From Microbacterium testaceum (lineage in GTDB: Bacteria > Actinomycetota > Actinomycetes > Actinomycetales > Microbacteriaceae): a stretch of DNA of 64,000 nt. Under the pieces are notes generated by a model. It ran no database searches. It saw only the letters and a list, made by a program, of their open reading frames with translations, and was not told the DNA's origin. Made by a program: the position numbers and the translations under genes. The stretch spans positions 9-64,008 of the forward strand of contig NZ_QDFT01000018.1 in NCBI RefSeq assembly GCF_003075375.1. Reading direction: 5' to 3'. The stretch's first letter is position 1. Every line of letters starts with the position of its first letter. Positions 54,436 to 62,418 of the stretch are shown piece by piece.

Positions 54436-55175
54436 TGGGGAGCTTTGATCATGTAGCCCACACCGCGCACGGTGTGGATGAGGGGCTCGTTGCCGGCGTC
54501 GATCTTCTTGCGCAGGTACGAGATGTAGAGCTCGACGACGCTGGAACGCCCGCCGAAGTCGTAGTTCCAGACGCGGTCGAGGATCTGCGCCTTCGACACG
54601 ACGCGGCGCTGGTTGCGCATGAGGAACCGCAGCAGCTCGAACTCGGTCGCCGTCAACTCGATCTCGCGGCCGCCGCGCACGACCTCGTGGCTGTCCTCGT
54701 TGAGTGACAGGTCGCCCACGCGCAGGATCGGCTCGGAGTCCCGCGTGAGGGCGGTCCCGGCGCGGCGCATGAGCCCGCGCAGGCGCGCCACGACCTCTTC
54801 GAGGCTGAACGGCTTGGTGACGTAGTCGTCTCCTCCGGCGGTGAGCCCCGCGACGCGATCGGCGACCGCGTCCTTCGCGGTGAGGAACAGTACGGGTACG
54901 TCGTTGCCCGAGTGGCGCAGTCGCTGCAGGACGGCCATGCCGTCGAGGTCGGGCATCATGATGTCGAGCACCATGGCATCCGGTTCGAAGTCGCGCGCGG
55001 ACTGCAGGGCGTCGAAGCCCGATCCGGCCGTCCTGACCTCCCAGCCCTCCATCCGCAAGGCCATCGACAGCAGGTCGGTCAGCATCTGCTCGTCGTCGAC
55101 GACGAGCACGCGCAGCGGGCTCCCGTCGGGGCGGGTGAAGGCGGGGGCGGCGGCGGTCGCGGTCATGGAACTCAT
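54432..55175 (-). CDS. OmpR/PhoB-family response regulator
   Basis: 247 residues. The receiver domain has LRVLVVDDEQML, phospho-acceptor D71 in MVLDIMMPDLDG, and the lysine in DDYVTKPFSLEE. The C-terminal winged helix reads EIELTATEFELLRFLMRNQRRVVSK and VVELYISYLRKKID. The ATG at 55175 overlaps the vanZ-like stop (ATGA). It pairs with the kinase downstream. Confidence 0.95.
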   Translation of the reverse strand: MSSMTATAAAPAFTRPDGSPLRVLVVDDEQMLTDLLSMALRMEGWEVRTAGSGFDALQSARDFEPDAMVLDIMMPDLDGMAVLQRLRHSGNDVPVLFLTAKDAVADRVAGLTAGGDDYVTKPFSLEEVVARLRGLMRRAGTALTRDSEPILRVGDLSLNEDSHEVVRGGREIELTATEFELLRFLMRNQRRVVSKAQILDRVWNYDFGGRSSVVELYISYLRKKIDAGNEPLIHTVRGVGYMIKAPQ

Positions 55176-55639
55176 TGTGCGCCCGTATCTATGAGCTTTC
55201 TATGGCGAGCGTTATGGGATTGCTGTGAGCTGCGCCGCCACCGCCGCCAGCCCGCGGCCACGAGCAGTCCGATCCCTGCCCCGGCGGTATTCGCGACGAC
55301 GTCGCGCACGTCCGCGACGCGCGTGGGCAGGAACCACAGCTGAGTCAGCTCGATCGCCGTGCTGAGCGCCGCGGCCAGCACGAGACCCTGCCACCAGCGC
55401 CCGCCCCACGCCGCCACCAGCAGACCGAGCGGCACGAACATCGCCACGTTCGCCGCCGACTCGACGACGTCGAAGCTCACCCAGGCGGTCGCGGGCGACG
55501 CCGCGAGCAGCCGCAGCACCTCGCCCAGGATGCCGCCGACCTCGGCGTCGTAGATCGAGGGGCGCAGCGTCATCCACCACACCGCGAACGCGTACACGCA
55601 CGAAGCGGCGACGAGCCCTGCCCGTCGCCGCTTCGTCAT
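55172..55639 (-). CDS. VanZ-family membrane protein
   Basis: 155 residues with about four membrane segments. VanZ features are VWWMTLRPSIYDAEVGG, ESAANVAMFVPLGLLVAAWGG, STAIELTQLWFLPTRVADVRDVVANTAGAGIGL (each shortened or split in sense). VanZ homologues are linked to teicoplanin resistance and envelope traits, but most have no proven role. It is first in an overlapping operon with the two-component system. Confidence 0.88.
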   Translation of the reverse strand: MTKRRRAGLVAASCVYAFAVWWMTLRPSIYDAEVGGILGEVLRLLAASPATAWVSFDVVESAANVAMFVPLGLLVAAWGGRWWQGLVLAAALSTAIELTQLWFLPTRVADVRDVVANTAGAGIGLLVAAGWRRWRRSSQQSHNARHRKLIDTGAQ

Positions 55640-55655
55640 GGTCGACCCTCGAGGA

Positions 55656-57251
55656 TCAGTGGGTGTCTTCGGCTTCGATCTCGGTGCGGTCGCCCGACCA
55701 CAGGGTGTGGAAGGTGCCTTCCTTGTCGATGCGACGGTAGGTGTGGGCTCCGAAGAAGTCGCGCTGGCCCTGGATCAGGGCGGCGGGCAGACGGTCGGCG
55801 CGCAGGCCGTCGTAGTACGCCAGCGACGAGCTGAACGCGGGGGCGGGGATGCCGGCGGCCGCGGCCAGCGCGACGATGCTGCGCCACGCGTCCTGCGCGC
55901 GGCCGAGCGCCTCGACGAAGTACGGGGCGGTGAGCAGCACGGGCAGCTCGGCCTCGGCGTCGTACGCCTCGGCGATGCGGTTGAGGAACTGCGCGCGGAT
56001 GATGCAGCCGCCGCGCCAGATCTTGGACACCGCACCCAGGTCGATGTTCCAGTCGTACTGCGCGGCGCCGGCGCGGATCTCGTCGAAGCCCTGGGAGTAC
56101 GCGACGATCTTCGAGGCGTACAGCGCCAGGCGCACCTGCTCGATGAAGGCGTCGGCATCCTGACCGGACAGCACCTCGGTGCCCGACGGGCCGGGGAGCC
56201 CGCCCGAGACCTCGCGCTGCTCGGGGTGGCTCGACAGCGACCGGGCGAAGGTGGCCTCGGCGATGCCCGACACGGGCACACCCAGGTCGAGCGCGGTCTG
56301 CACGGTCCAGGCGCCGGTGCCCTTGGCGCCGGCCTGGTCGAGGATGACATCGACGAGGGGCTTGCCGGTGTCGGCGTCGTTCTGACGCAGCACCTCGGCG
56401 GTGATCTCGATGAGGTAGGACTCGAGCTCGCCGCGGTTCCACTCGGCGAACACGTCGGCGATCTCGGCCGGGGTCTTGCCCGTGGCGCGGCGGATGAGGT
56501 CGTACGCCTCGGCGATGAGCTGCATGTCGGCGTACTCGATGCCGTTGTGCACCATCTTGACGAAGTGGCCGGCGCCGTCGTGGCCGACGTGGGTGACGCA
56601 GGGCTCGCCCTCGGCGACCGCGGCGATGGACTTCAGGATCGGGCCGAGCGTGGCCCACGCCTCGTCGGAGCCGCCGGGCATGATCGACGGGCCGCGCAGG
56701 GCGCCCTCTTCGCCGCCCGAGACGCCCATGCCGACGAAGTTGATGCCCGTGTCGCGCACGGCCTTCTCGCGGCGGATGGTGTCGGTGAACAGCGCGTTGC
56801 CGCCGTCGACGATGATGTCGCCGGGCTCGAAGACCTTGACGAGCTCGTCGATGACGAAGTCGGTGGGGCGACCGGCCTTGACCATGATGATCGCCGTGCG
56901 GGGCTTGGCCAGCGACGCGGCGAAGTCCTCGTACGAGAACGAGGCGACGAAGCCCGCCTCGGGGTGGTTCTCGAGCACGTGCTCGGTCTTGTCCTGGCTG
57001 CGGTTGAAGATCGCGACCGTGTTTCCCTCGCGGCTGGCGAGGTTGCGGGCGAGGTTGGAGCCCATGACCGCGAGCCCGACGACGCCGATGTTGGCGCGGC
57101 CGTCGCCCTCGCCCGCGGGTCGCGAGCCGGCGTCGGCGGTGGGACGCTCGACCTCTTCGATGCCGGGTGCGCCTTCGTGCACCTGCGCGGCCTCGTGCGG
57201 GGACTGGTCCTGATCGTTCGAGGGGCCGGTCGGGGAAGGGGTCGACGTCAT
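55656..57251 (-). CDS. gnd: 6-phosphogluconate dehydrogenase, decarboxylating
   Basis: 531 residues, about 50 more than the usual 470-480. Residues 1-52 form a disordered Glu/Pro/Ser-rich extension, and the Rossmann fold starts at ANIGVVGLAVMGSNLARN. Motifs are MPGGSDEAW, HFVKMVHNGIEYADMQLIAEA (split here) and GCIIRAQFLNRI. It oxidises 6-phosphogluconate to ribulose 5-phosphate with NADP. GGAG 7 nt before the ATG at 57251 supports the long form. It follows gntK in the same direction, consistent with gluconate use. Confidence 0.95.
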   Translation of the reverse strand: MTSTPSPTGPSNDQDQSPHEAAQVHEGAPGIEEVERPTADAGSRPAGEGDGRANIGVVGLAVMGSNLARNLASREGNTVAIFNRSQDKTEHVLENHPEAGFVASFSYEDFAASLAKPRTAIIMVKAGRPTDFVIDELVKVFEPGDIIVDGGNALFTDTIRREKAVRDTGINFVGMGVSGGEEGALRGPSIMPGGSDEAWATLGPILKSIAAVAEGEPCVTHVGHDGAGHFVKMVHNGIEYADMQLIAEAYDLIRRATGKTPAEIADVFAEWNRGELESYLIEITAEVLRQNDADTGKPLVDVILDQAGAKGTGAWTVQTALDLGVPVSGIAEATFARSLSSHPEQREVSGGLPGPSGTEVLSGQDADAFIEQVRLALYASKIVAYSQGFDEIRAGAAQYDWNIDLGAVSKIWRGGCIIRAQFLNRIAEAYDAEAELPVLLTAPYFVEALGRAQDAWRSIVALAAAAGIPAPAFSSSLAYYDGLRADRLPAALIQGQRDFFGAHTYRRIDKEGTFHTLWSGDRTEIEAEDTH

Positions 57252-57339
57252 TCGTTGCTCCGTGTTCGGGTGCGAGGAAGGGGTGTGCGGACGCACGCGG
57301 GCCGCCTCCGCCACTGTATCGGCTCGGCCCGGGGGTGTT

Positions 57340-57858
57340 TCAGGACGGTGTATGAGTCAGCTGGAGCCGATCGATGACGGTCTGCACCTGCTCGCCCGGG
57401 GTGAGGTCGAGGTCGACGCGGATGGCCTTCTCGTCGGCATCCGGCATCTCCAGCGTCTCGAACTGCGAGGTCAGCAGCGAGGGCGGCATGTAGTGCCCCT
57501 GGCGTCGCAGCAGTCGCTCGAGCACGAGCTTCGGGTCGCCCATGAGCAGCACGAACGTCACGTCGTCGCGCCGCAGCACGTCGCGGTAGCTGCGCTTGAG
57601 CGCCGAGCACGTGATGATCCCGGGGCGTCCCGCGCGCACCTGGCCGTCGATCCATCCGGCGACCCGGTCGAGCCACGGCCAGCGGTCGTCGTCGGTGAGA
57701 GCGTGACCGGATGCCATCTTGGCGACGTTCTCGGCGGGGTGCAGGTCGTCGCCCTCTTGGAAGTCCCAGCCCAGGCGGCCCGCGAGCATCCCCGCGACGG
57801 TGGACTTGCCGGTACCGGCCGGGCCCATGAACACGAGGACGGGGACGGTGGTGGTCAT
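57340..57858 (-). CDS. gntK: Gluconokinase
   Basis: 172 residues. P-loop VFMGPAGTGKSTVAGMLA, FQEGDDLHPAENVAKMASGHALTDDDRWPWL (split here) and CSALKRSYRDVLR are the gluconokinase signatures. It phosphorylates gluconate to 6-phosphogluconate with ATP. It lies 25 nt after the GntR gene and upstream of gnd in one direction, forming an operon-like unit. Confidence 0.95.
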   Translation of the reverse strand: MTTTVPVLVFMGPAGTGKSTVAGMLAGRLGWDFQEGDDLHPAENVAKMASGHALTDDDRWPWLDRVAGWIDGQVRAGRPGIITCSALKRSYRDVLRRDDVTFVLLMGDPKLVLERLLRRQGHYMPPSLLTSQFETLEMPDADEKAIRVDLDLTPGEQVQTVIDRLQLTHTPS

Positions 57859-57883
57859 AGCTTCTCTCTTCGTCGGGGGAGGG

Positions 57884-58579
57884 TCAGATGGTGCGGCGCA
57901 CTTCGGACAGGACCGCGGCGACGTAGCGCCGGGTGTGCTCCTCGGCCGCGTCCGCGTCGGCGCGGCCGATCGCGGCGGCGGTCTCGACGTGGTTGTCGAG
58001 CGCGTCGGGATTGGGGATGCCGGGCGTCAGTCCGTGCATCGCGCGGCCCTCGATGGCTGCGGCGATCGGCGCCCGGGCGGCGGCGAGCATGAGGTTGCCG
58101 CTCGAGAGCAGGATCAGGTCGTGGAAGGCGATGTCGGCCGCGAGGTACTCGGGGGAGTTGCCCAGGCCCGCGGCGCCCAGACGCGCGAGCTCGTCCGCGA
58201 GGCGCAGGATCTCGCCGCGCTGCAGATCGGTGGCGCGGCGGGCGCTGAGCCGCGCCGCGACCGGCTCGATCGCGGCGCGCAGCTCGGTCGTATTGACGAT
58301 GAGCTGGTCGCGTCGGCGGCCGGCGAGCTGCCATCCGATGAGGCGGGTGTCCAGGGCGCTCCAGTCCGCGGCGGGGCGCACGGTGATGCCGACGCGACGG
58401 CGCTGCTCGAGCATGCCCATGGCTTCGAGCACGCGCACGGCCTCGCGGACCACGGTGCGCGACACGGCGTACTCGGCCTCGAGGTCGGCGATCGTCAGGA
58501 CGCGGCCCGCGGCGAGGTCGCCGTCCACGATGCGCATGCCGACGGCATCCAGCAGCGAGCCGTGCGAGGCGCGGGCCAT
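57884..58579 (-). CDS. GntR/FadR-family transcriptional regulator
   Basis: 231 residues. The N-terminal winged helix-turn-helix reads LTIADLEAEYAVSRTVVREAVRVLEAMG. The C-terminal FCD ligand domain has metal-type residues (LAADIAFHDLILLSSGN, DNHVETAAAI). It probably senses gluconate, idonate or a phosphorylated product and controls both its own operon and the divergent permease operon. AAGGAGG precedes the ATG. Confidence 0.93.
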   Translation of the reverse strand: MARASHGSLLDAVGMRIVDGDLAAGRVLTIADLEAEYAVSRTVVREAVRVLEAMGMLEQRRRVGITVRPAADWSALDTRLIGWQLAGRRRDQLIVNTTELRAAIEPVAARLSARRATDLQRGEILRLADELARLGAAGLGNSPEYLAADIAFHDLILLSSGNLMLAAARAPIAAAIEGRAMHGLTPGIPNPDALDNHVETAAAIGRADADAAEEHTRRYVAAVLSEVRRTI

Positions 58580-58723
58580 GACCCCTCCTTAGGCCGTTTG
58601 GTACGACCTTATCTTGTCAAAAATATGATCATTGTGTGAGGATGCCGTGACCGCCTCGGCGGGCGCACGGCGTTCACAGCATGCCCCACCCCGCGCCCGA
58701 CCGGCTGAATCAACGGAGATCTC
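58580..58723. promoter_or_regulatory. Divergent control region of the gluconate/idonate cluster
   Basis: AT-rich by local standards. GGT-ACG-ACC at 58600-58608 is an FCD-type GntR half-palindrome. TATGAT (58624-58629) is a possible -10 box for the permease. TTGACA (complement of 58615-58620) is a possible -35 box for the regulator. ACGGAGAT is the ribosome site of the permease. Confidence 0.55.
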
Positions 58724-60112
58724 TTGGACGACTGGACCCAGACACTCGGCACGGCGCCTCTGCTCGCCATCGCCGCGGGCGCGATCGCGCTCATCCTCGT
58801 GCTCATCATCTGGCTGAAGGTGCATGCCTTCCTCGCGCTCATCATCGTCTCGCTGGTGACGGCCTTCGTCGCCGGCATCCCGGTGTCGGCCATCGTGACG
58901 ACCCTGACCGGGGGGTTCGGGAGCACCCTCGGCACGGTCGCCCTGCTCGTCGCGCTCGGCGCGATGCTCGGCAGGCTGATCGAGCACTCCGGCGGAGCGC
59001 AGGCGCTCGCCGAGACCTTCGTGCGCGTGTTCGGCGAGAAACGCGCCCCCTTCGCGCTGGGCATCGTGTCGCTGATCCTCGGCTTCCCGATGTTCTTCGA
59101 CGCCGGCCTGGTGATGATGCTCCCGATCATCTTCGCCATCGCCCGTCGCGTGTCGGGCAACAACGTGCTGCTGTTCGGACTGCCGGCCGCCGCCGCGTTC
59201 TCGGTCATGCACGTCTTCCTGCCGCCGCACCCCGGTCCGGTCACGGCGAGCGGGCTGTACGGCGCCAACCTCGGCCTGGTGCTCATCGTCGGCCTCGTCA
59301 TCGCGTTCCCGATCTGGTACCTCTCGGGTTACCTCTGGGGCAAGTTCGTCGCGAAGCGCATCGTGCTGCCCGTCCCGGCGCTGTTCGGCGACGTCGACGC
59401 CGACCAGCCGAGCAACCCGCCCACGCCCGCGACCGTGATCGCCGTGCTGCTGCTGCCGATGCTGCTCATCTTCCTGAACACCGGCCTCACCACCCTCGGC
59501 GCCGCCGGGGTCGTGGACCCCGCCAACATCGTCGTGCAGGTGCTGGTGCTGCTCGGCAACTCGCCCGTCGCCCTGCTCATCACCGTGCTGGTCGCGACCG
59601 TGGTGTTCGGCTTCCGCCGCGGCGAGAACGGCACCGCGCTCGAGAAGGTCGTCGACTCGGCGCTCGGCCCGGTGTGCTCCGTCATCCTGATCACCGGCGC
59701 GGGCGGCATGTTCGGAGCTGTCCTGCGCGCCTCGGGCATCGGTGACGCGCTCTCCGACAGCCTCAGCGACCTCGGCCTGCCCGTGATCGTCGCCGCGTAC
59801 GTCATCGCCGTCATCCTGCGTCTCGCGCAGGGCTCGGCCACGGTCGCGCTCGTCACCGCCGCGGGACTGGCGGCCCCGGCCGTCATGGCCGGCGGCTTCT
59901 CGCCGCTCCAGGTCGTCGCGATCACGCTCGCCACCGCGGCCGGATCGGTGTTCGCCGGTCACGTCAACGACTCCGGCTTCTGGCTGGTCGGGCGCCTGAT
60001 GGGCATGGACGTCAAGACCACCCTCAAGACGTGGACCGTGCAGCAGGCCATCGAGTCCGTCCTCGGCTTCGCCGCCGCGCTGCTGGTGTTCGGCATCGGG
60101 GCTCTTCTGTGA
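58724..60112 (+). CDS. gntP: GntP-family gluconate/idonate permease
   Basis: 462 residues with about twelve membrane segments. GntP signatures are LALIIVSLVTAFVAGIP, GFGSTLGTVALLVALGAMLG, FPMFFDAGLVMMLPIIF, HVFLPPHPGPVTASGLYGAN (split here) and AGSVFAGHVNDSGFWL. It is a proton-coupled importer of gluconate or related hexonates. The TTG start follows GGAGAT at 6 nt; no ATG or GTG fits the N-terminus. The idnO-like gene overlaps its 3' end. Confidence 0.95.
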   Translation: MDDWTQTLGTAPLLAIAAGAIALILVLIIWLKVHAFLALIIVSLVTAFVAGIPVSAIVTTLTGGFGSTLGTVALLVALGAMLGRLIEHSGGAQALAETFVRVFGEKRAPFALGIVSLILGFPMFFDAGLVMMLPIIFAIARRVSGNNVLLFGLPAAAAFSVMHVFLPPHPGPVTASGLYGANLGLVLIVGLVIAFPIWYLSGYLWGKFVAKRIVLPVPALFGDVDADQPSNPPTPATVIAVLLLPMLLIFLNTGLTTLGAAGVVDPANIVVQVLVLLGNSPVALLITVLVATVVFGFRRGENGTALEKVVDSALGPVCSVILITGAGGMFGAVLRASGIGDALSDSLSDLGLPVIVAAYVIAVILRLAQGSATVALVTAAGLAAPAVMAGGFSPLQVVAITLATAAGSVFAGHVNDSGFWLVGRLMGMDVKTTLKTWTVQQAIESVLGFAAALLVFGIGALL

Positions 60113-60888
60113 CCGGCTCGAACGCCGAGCTGTTCGACGTCTCGGACCGCCTCGCCCTCGTCACGGGCTCGTCGCGGGGCCTGGGCCGCGCGCTGGCGCT
60201 GACGCTCGCGCGCGGCGGGGCCCGGGTCGTCGTCCACGGTCGCGACGCGGACGCGGTCGAGCGGACCCGCGCCGAGGCCGAGGAGCTGTCCGGGCGCCCC
60301 GCGCACGCGGTCGTCTTCGACGTGACGGATGCCGCGACGGTCGAAGCCGCGGTGGGAGAGCTGCTCGCCGAGGTGGGGGTGCCCGACATCCTCGTCAACA
60401 ACGCCGGCGTGCAGCGACGGGCGCCGATCCACGAGTTCCCCGTCGGCGACTGGGACGACATCGTCGCGGCCAACCTCTCCGGGGTGTTCTACGTCTCCCG
60501 CTTCGTCACCCCGGCGATGGTCGCACGCGGCTCCGGCAAGATCGTCAACGTCGCCTCCGTGCAGTCGCGCCTGGCTCGGCAGACCATCGCGCCCTACTCG
60601 GCCACCAAGGGCGGTGTCGCCCAGCTGACCGCCGGCATGGCCGCCGACCTCGCGCGCTTCGGCATCCAGGTCAACGCCCTCAGCCCGGGGTACTTCGCGA
60701 CCGACATGAACCGCGCCCTCGTGGACGACCCCGATTTCACGCGCTGGCTGACCCAGCGCACGCCCGCCGCCCGCTGGGGCGACATCGACGAGCTGCGGGG
60801 GGCGCTCCTGTTCCTCGCCTCCGACGCGTCGAGCTTCGTCTCGGGGCAGAACATCTGCGTCGACGGTGGGATGACGGCGGTCGTCTGA
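60109..60888 (+). CDS. idnO: SDR-family gluconate 5-dehydrogenase
   Basis: 259 residues. The NAD(P) site is LALVTGSSRGLGRALA, then NNAGVQRRAPI, catalytic Ser in NVASVQSRLA and YSATKGG with Tyr and Lys. The C-terminal CVDGGMTAVV is typical. The context (gluconate permease, idnD-like enzyme, gluconokinase) indicates reduction of 5-ketogluconate to gluconate. The GTG overlaps the permease stop (GTGA). Confidence 0.9.
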   Translation: MTGSNAELFDVSDRLALVTGSSRGLGRALALTLARGGARVVVHGRDADAVERTRAEAEELSGRPAHAVVFDVTDAATVEAAVGELLAEVGVPDILVNNAGVQRRAPIHEFPVGDWDDIVAANLSGVFYVSRFVTPAMVARGSGKIVNVASVQSRLARQTIAPYSATKGGVAQLTAGMAADLARFGIQVNALSPGYFATDMNRALVDDPDFTRWLTQRTPAARWGDIDELRGALLFLASDASSFVSGQNICVDGGMTAVV

Positions 60889-60908
60889 CCGCGGAGAGGA
60901 AGCGACCG

Positions 60909-61910
60909 ATGAAGTCTCTGCTGATCGAGAAGGCGCGCACCGCCGAGGTGCGCGACGTGGCCGTGCCCGAGCCCGGCGAGGGGCAGGTGCGCCTGCGCGT
61001 GGAGTACGTCGGCATCTGCGGGTCCGACCTGCACTACTTCTACGAGGGCGCCAACGGGGCCTTCGTGGTGCGCGAGCCCCTCGTCCCGGGTCACGAGCTC
61101 TCCGGTCGGGTCGATCTCGACCCCTCGGGTGCGCTGGACCCGGGGACGCCCGTCACCGTGCATCCCGCGCGCTTCGGCACTCAGCGAGACGGTATCGAAG
61201 ATGCCCCTCACCTCTGGCCGGGCGGCTCGTACCTCGGCAGCGCCTCGACGTGGCCGCACACGCAGGGCGCGGCATCCGAGTACCTGGTCGTCGAGGCCGA
61301 CATGGTGCGGGTGCTGCCGGACGATCTGCCGGTGCGCCGCGCCGTGCTCGCCGAACCCCTCGCCGTCGCTCTGCACGCGCTCGGCAGAGCGGGAGACGTC
61401 GAGGGCCTCGAGGTCCTCATCACGGGCTCGGGACCGATCGGTCTGATGGCCGTGGCCGCCGCCGTCGCCGCGGGCGCACGCGTCACCGCGACCGACGTGC
61501 TCTCCGGACCGCTCGAACGCGCGGGGGCCCTCGGCGCCGCCGAGACGGTCGACGTCTCGACCGAGACGCTCGAGCCGAACGCCTACGCCGTCGTCCTGGA
61601 GTGCTCGGGGGTCCCCGTGTCGATCTCGGCCGCGATCAAGGCCGTCCGTCCCGGCGGCACGGTCGTGCAGGTGGGGATGCTCCCCGACGATCCCCGTCCG
61701 ATCAACCTCGCCCCCTTCATCTCGAAAGAGGTGCGCTACCTCGGTGCGTTCCGCTTCCTCGACGAGATCGACCGTGCGATCACGCTGCTGGCGGCGACGC
61801 CCGCGATCGAGAGCGCCCTCACGCACGAGTTCGCCCTCGCGGATGCCGACGAGGCCTTCGCCACGGCGCGCGACTCGCAGCGCTCGGGCAAGGTCGTCTT
61901 CGCGCTCTGA
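60909..61910 (+). CDS. idnD: L-idonate 5-dehydrogenase-like zinc alcohol dehydrogenase
   Basis: 333 residues of the medium-chain dehydrogenase family. Catalytic-zinc residues are seen in YVGICGSDLHYF, VPGHELSG and LAEPLAVALHAL. The NAD site is LITGSGPIGLMAVAAAV. The usual four-cysteine structural zinc lobe is missing: the segment around PARFGTQRDGIEDAPHLWPGG, shortened here to PARFGTQRDG, has no cysteines. It probably oxidises L-idonate to 5-ketogluconate, giving with the preceding enzyme a route to gluconate. GAGAGGAAG sets the ATG. A terminator follows. Confidence 0.88.
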   Translation: MKSLLIEKARTAEVRDVAVPEPGEGQVRLRVEYVGICGSDLHYFYEGANGAFVVREPLVPGHELSGRVDLDPSGALDPGTPVTVHPARFGTQRDGIEDAPHLWPGGSYLGSASTWPHTQGAASEYLVVEADMVRVLPDDLPVRRAVLAEPLAVALHALGRAGDVEGLEVLITGSGPIGLMAVAAAVAAGARVTATDVLSGPLERAGALGAAETVDVSTETLEPNAYAVVLECSGVPVSISAAIKAVRPGGTVVQVGMLPDDPRPINLAPFISKEVRYLGAFRFLDEIDRAITLLAATPAIESALTHEFALADADEAFATARDSQRSGKVVFAL

Positions 61911-61917
61911 CACGATC

Positions 61918-61959
61918 GACGCCCCGGTCGCCGTCCGAGAGGACGGGGCCGGGGCGTCG
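61918..61959 (+). terminator. Terminator of the idonate operon
   Basis: CGACGCCCCGG (61918-61928) pairs with CCGGGGCGTCG (61949-61959), and inner GTCC / GGAC closes a gagag loop. It starts 7 nt after the idnD-like stop. Confidence 0.85.
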
Positions 61960-61998
61960 GTCGATCCGGAGCGTCGAAACGACGCACCCGCGATGTCG

Positions 61999-62124
61999 TC
62001 AGTGCTTCTTGTACGAGGCGTTGCGCCCGAGCGAGAAGAGGGCGCCGATCGCGGCCACACCGCCGATCGCGGTGAGGGTGGCGATGACACCGAGCACGAC
62101 GTGAGAGAAGAAGCCGCTGTCCAT
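61999..62124 (-). CDS. Small single-span membrane protein (41 residues)
   Basis: The frame reads MDSGFFSHVVLGVIATLTA at the N-terminus, and the membrane segment continues with IGGVAAIGALFSLG before the basic tail RNASYKKH. GGAGGATCATC directly precedes the ATG, a strong ribosome site. One membrane helix (about residues 8-32) with a basic C-terminus fits a small membrane protein of unknown function. It stands alone between two terminator-like structures and convergent neighbours. Confidence 0.75.
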   Translation of the reverse strand: MDSGFFSHVVLGVIATLTAIGGVAAIGALFSLGRNASYKKH

Positions 62125-62226
62125 GATGATCCTCCGGGTCGGTGTGGCCCTTCGATCCTAACGGGCCGTCATCGACCCGCCCGCCCGTTCCGCGACGGCC
62201 GGGTCGTGGCGGGGGCGCCGCGCTGG

Positions 62227-62418
62227 TAGACTTCCCGGGAACTTCGGCGAGGGACATCCCCGCGTGCGTGTCGCCACGCACGGATGTCCGTGATCGACGC
62301 GGTGATGCAGGCTCCCGGCTTTCCTCACGCGCTCGCGTTCGAGTCGAATCCAGACCACACAGGTGCGGACCCCGTCCGCTCACGATCTGCGGGACCCCGA
62401 GCCCGCGAGGAGAACATC
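62227..62418 (+). promoter_or_regulatory. Promoter and structured 5' leader of rplY
   Basis: TAGACT (62227-62232) is a -10 box, giving a leader of about 180 nt, unusually long for this window. It contains a strong hairpin at 62252-62289: GGACATCC pairs with GGATGTCC and GTGCGTG with CACGCAC, 15 pairs with a 4-nt bulge (ccgc) and a tcgc tetraloop. Such leaders of ribosomal-protein genes often bind the encoded protein. L25 binding here is inference. Confidence 0.65.

Noticed and set aside
58724..58726. Start of the GntP permease at a later codon
   Set aside because: The TTG has a good ribosome site and the following residues lead directly into the first membrane segment. Later ATG codons would remove that segment.
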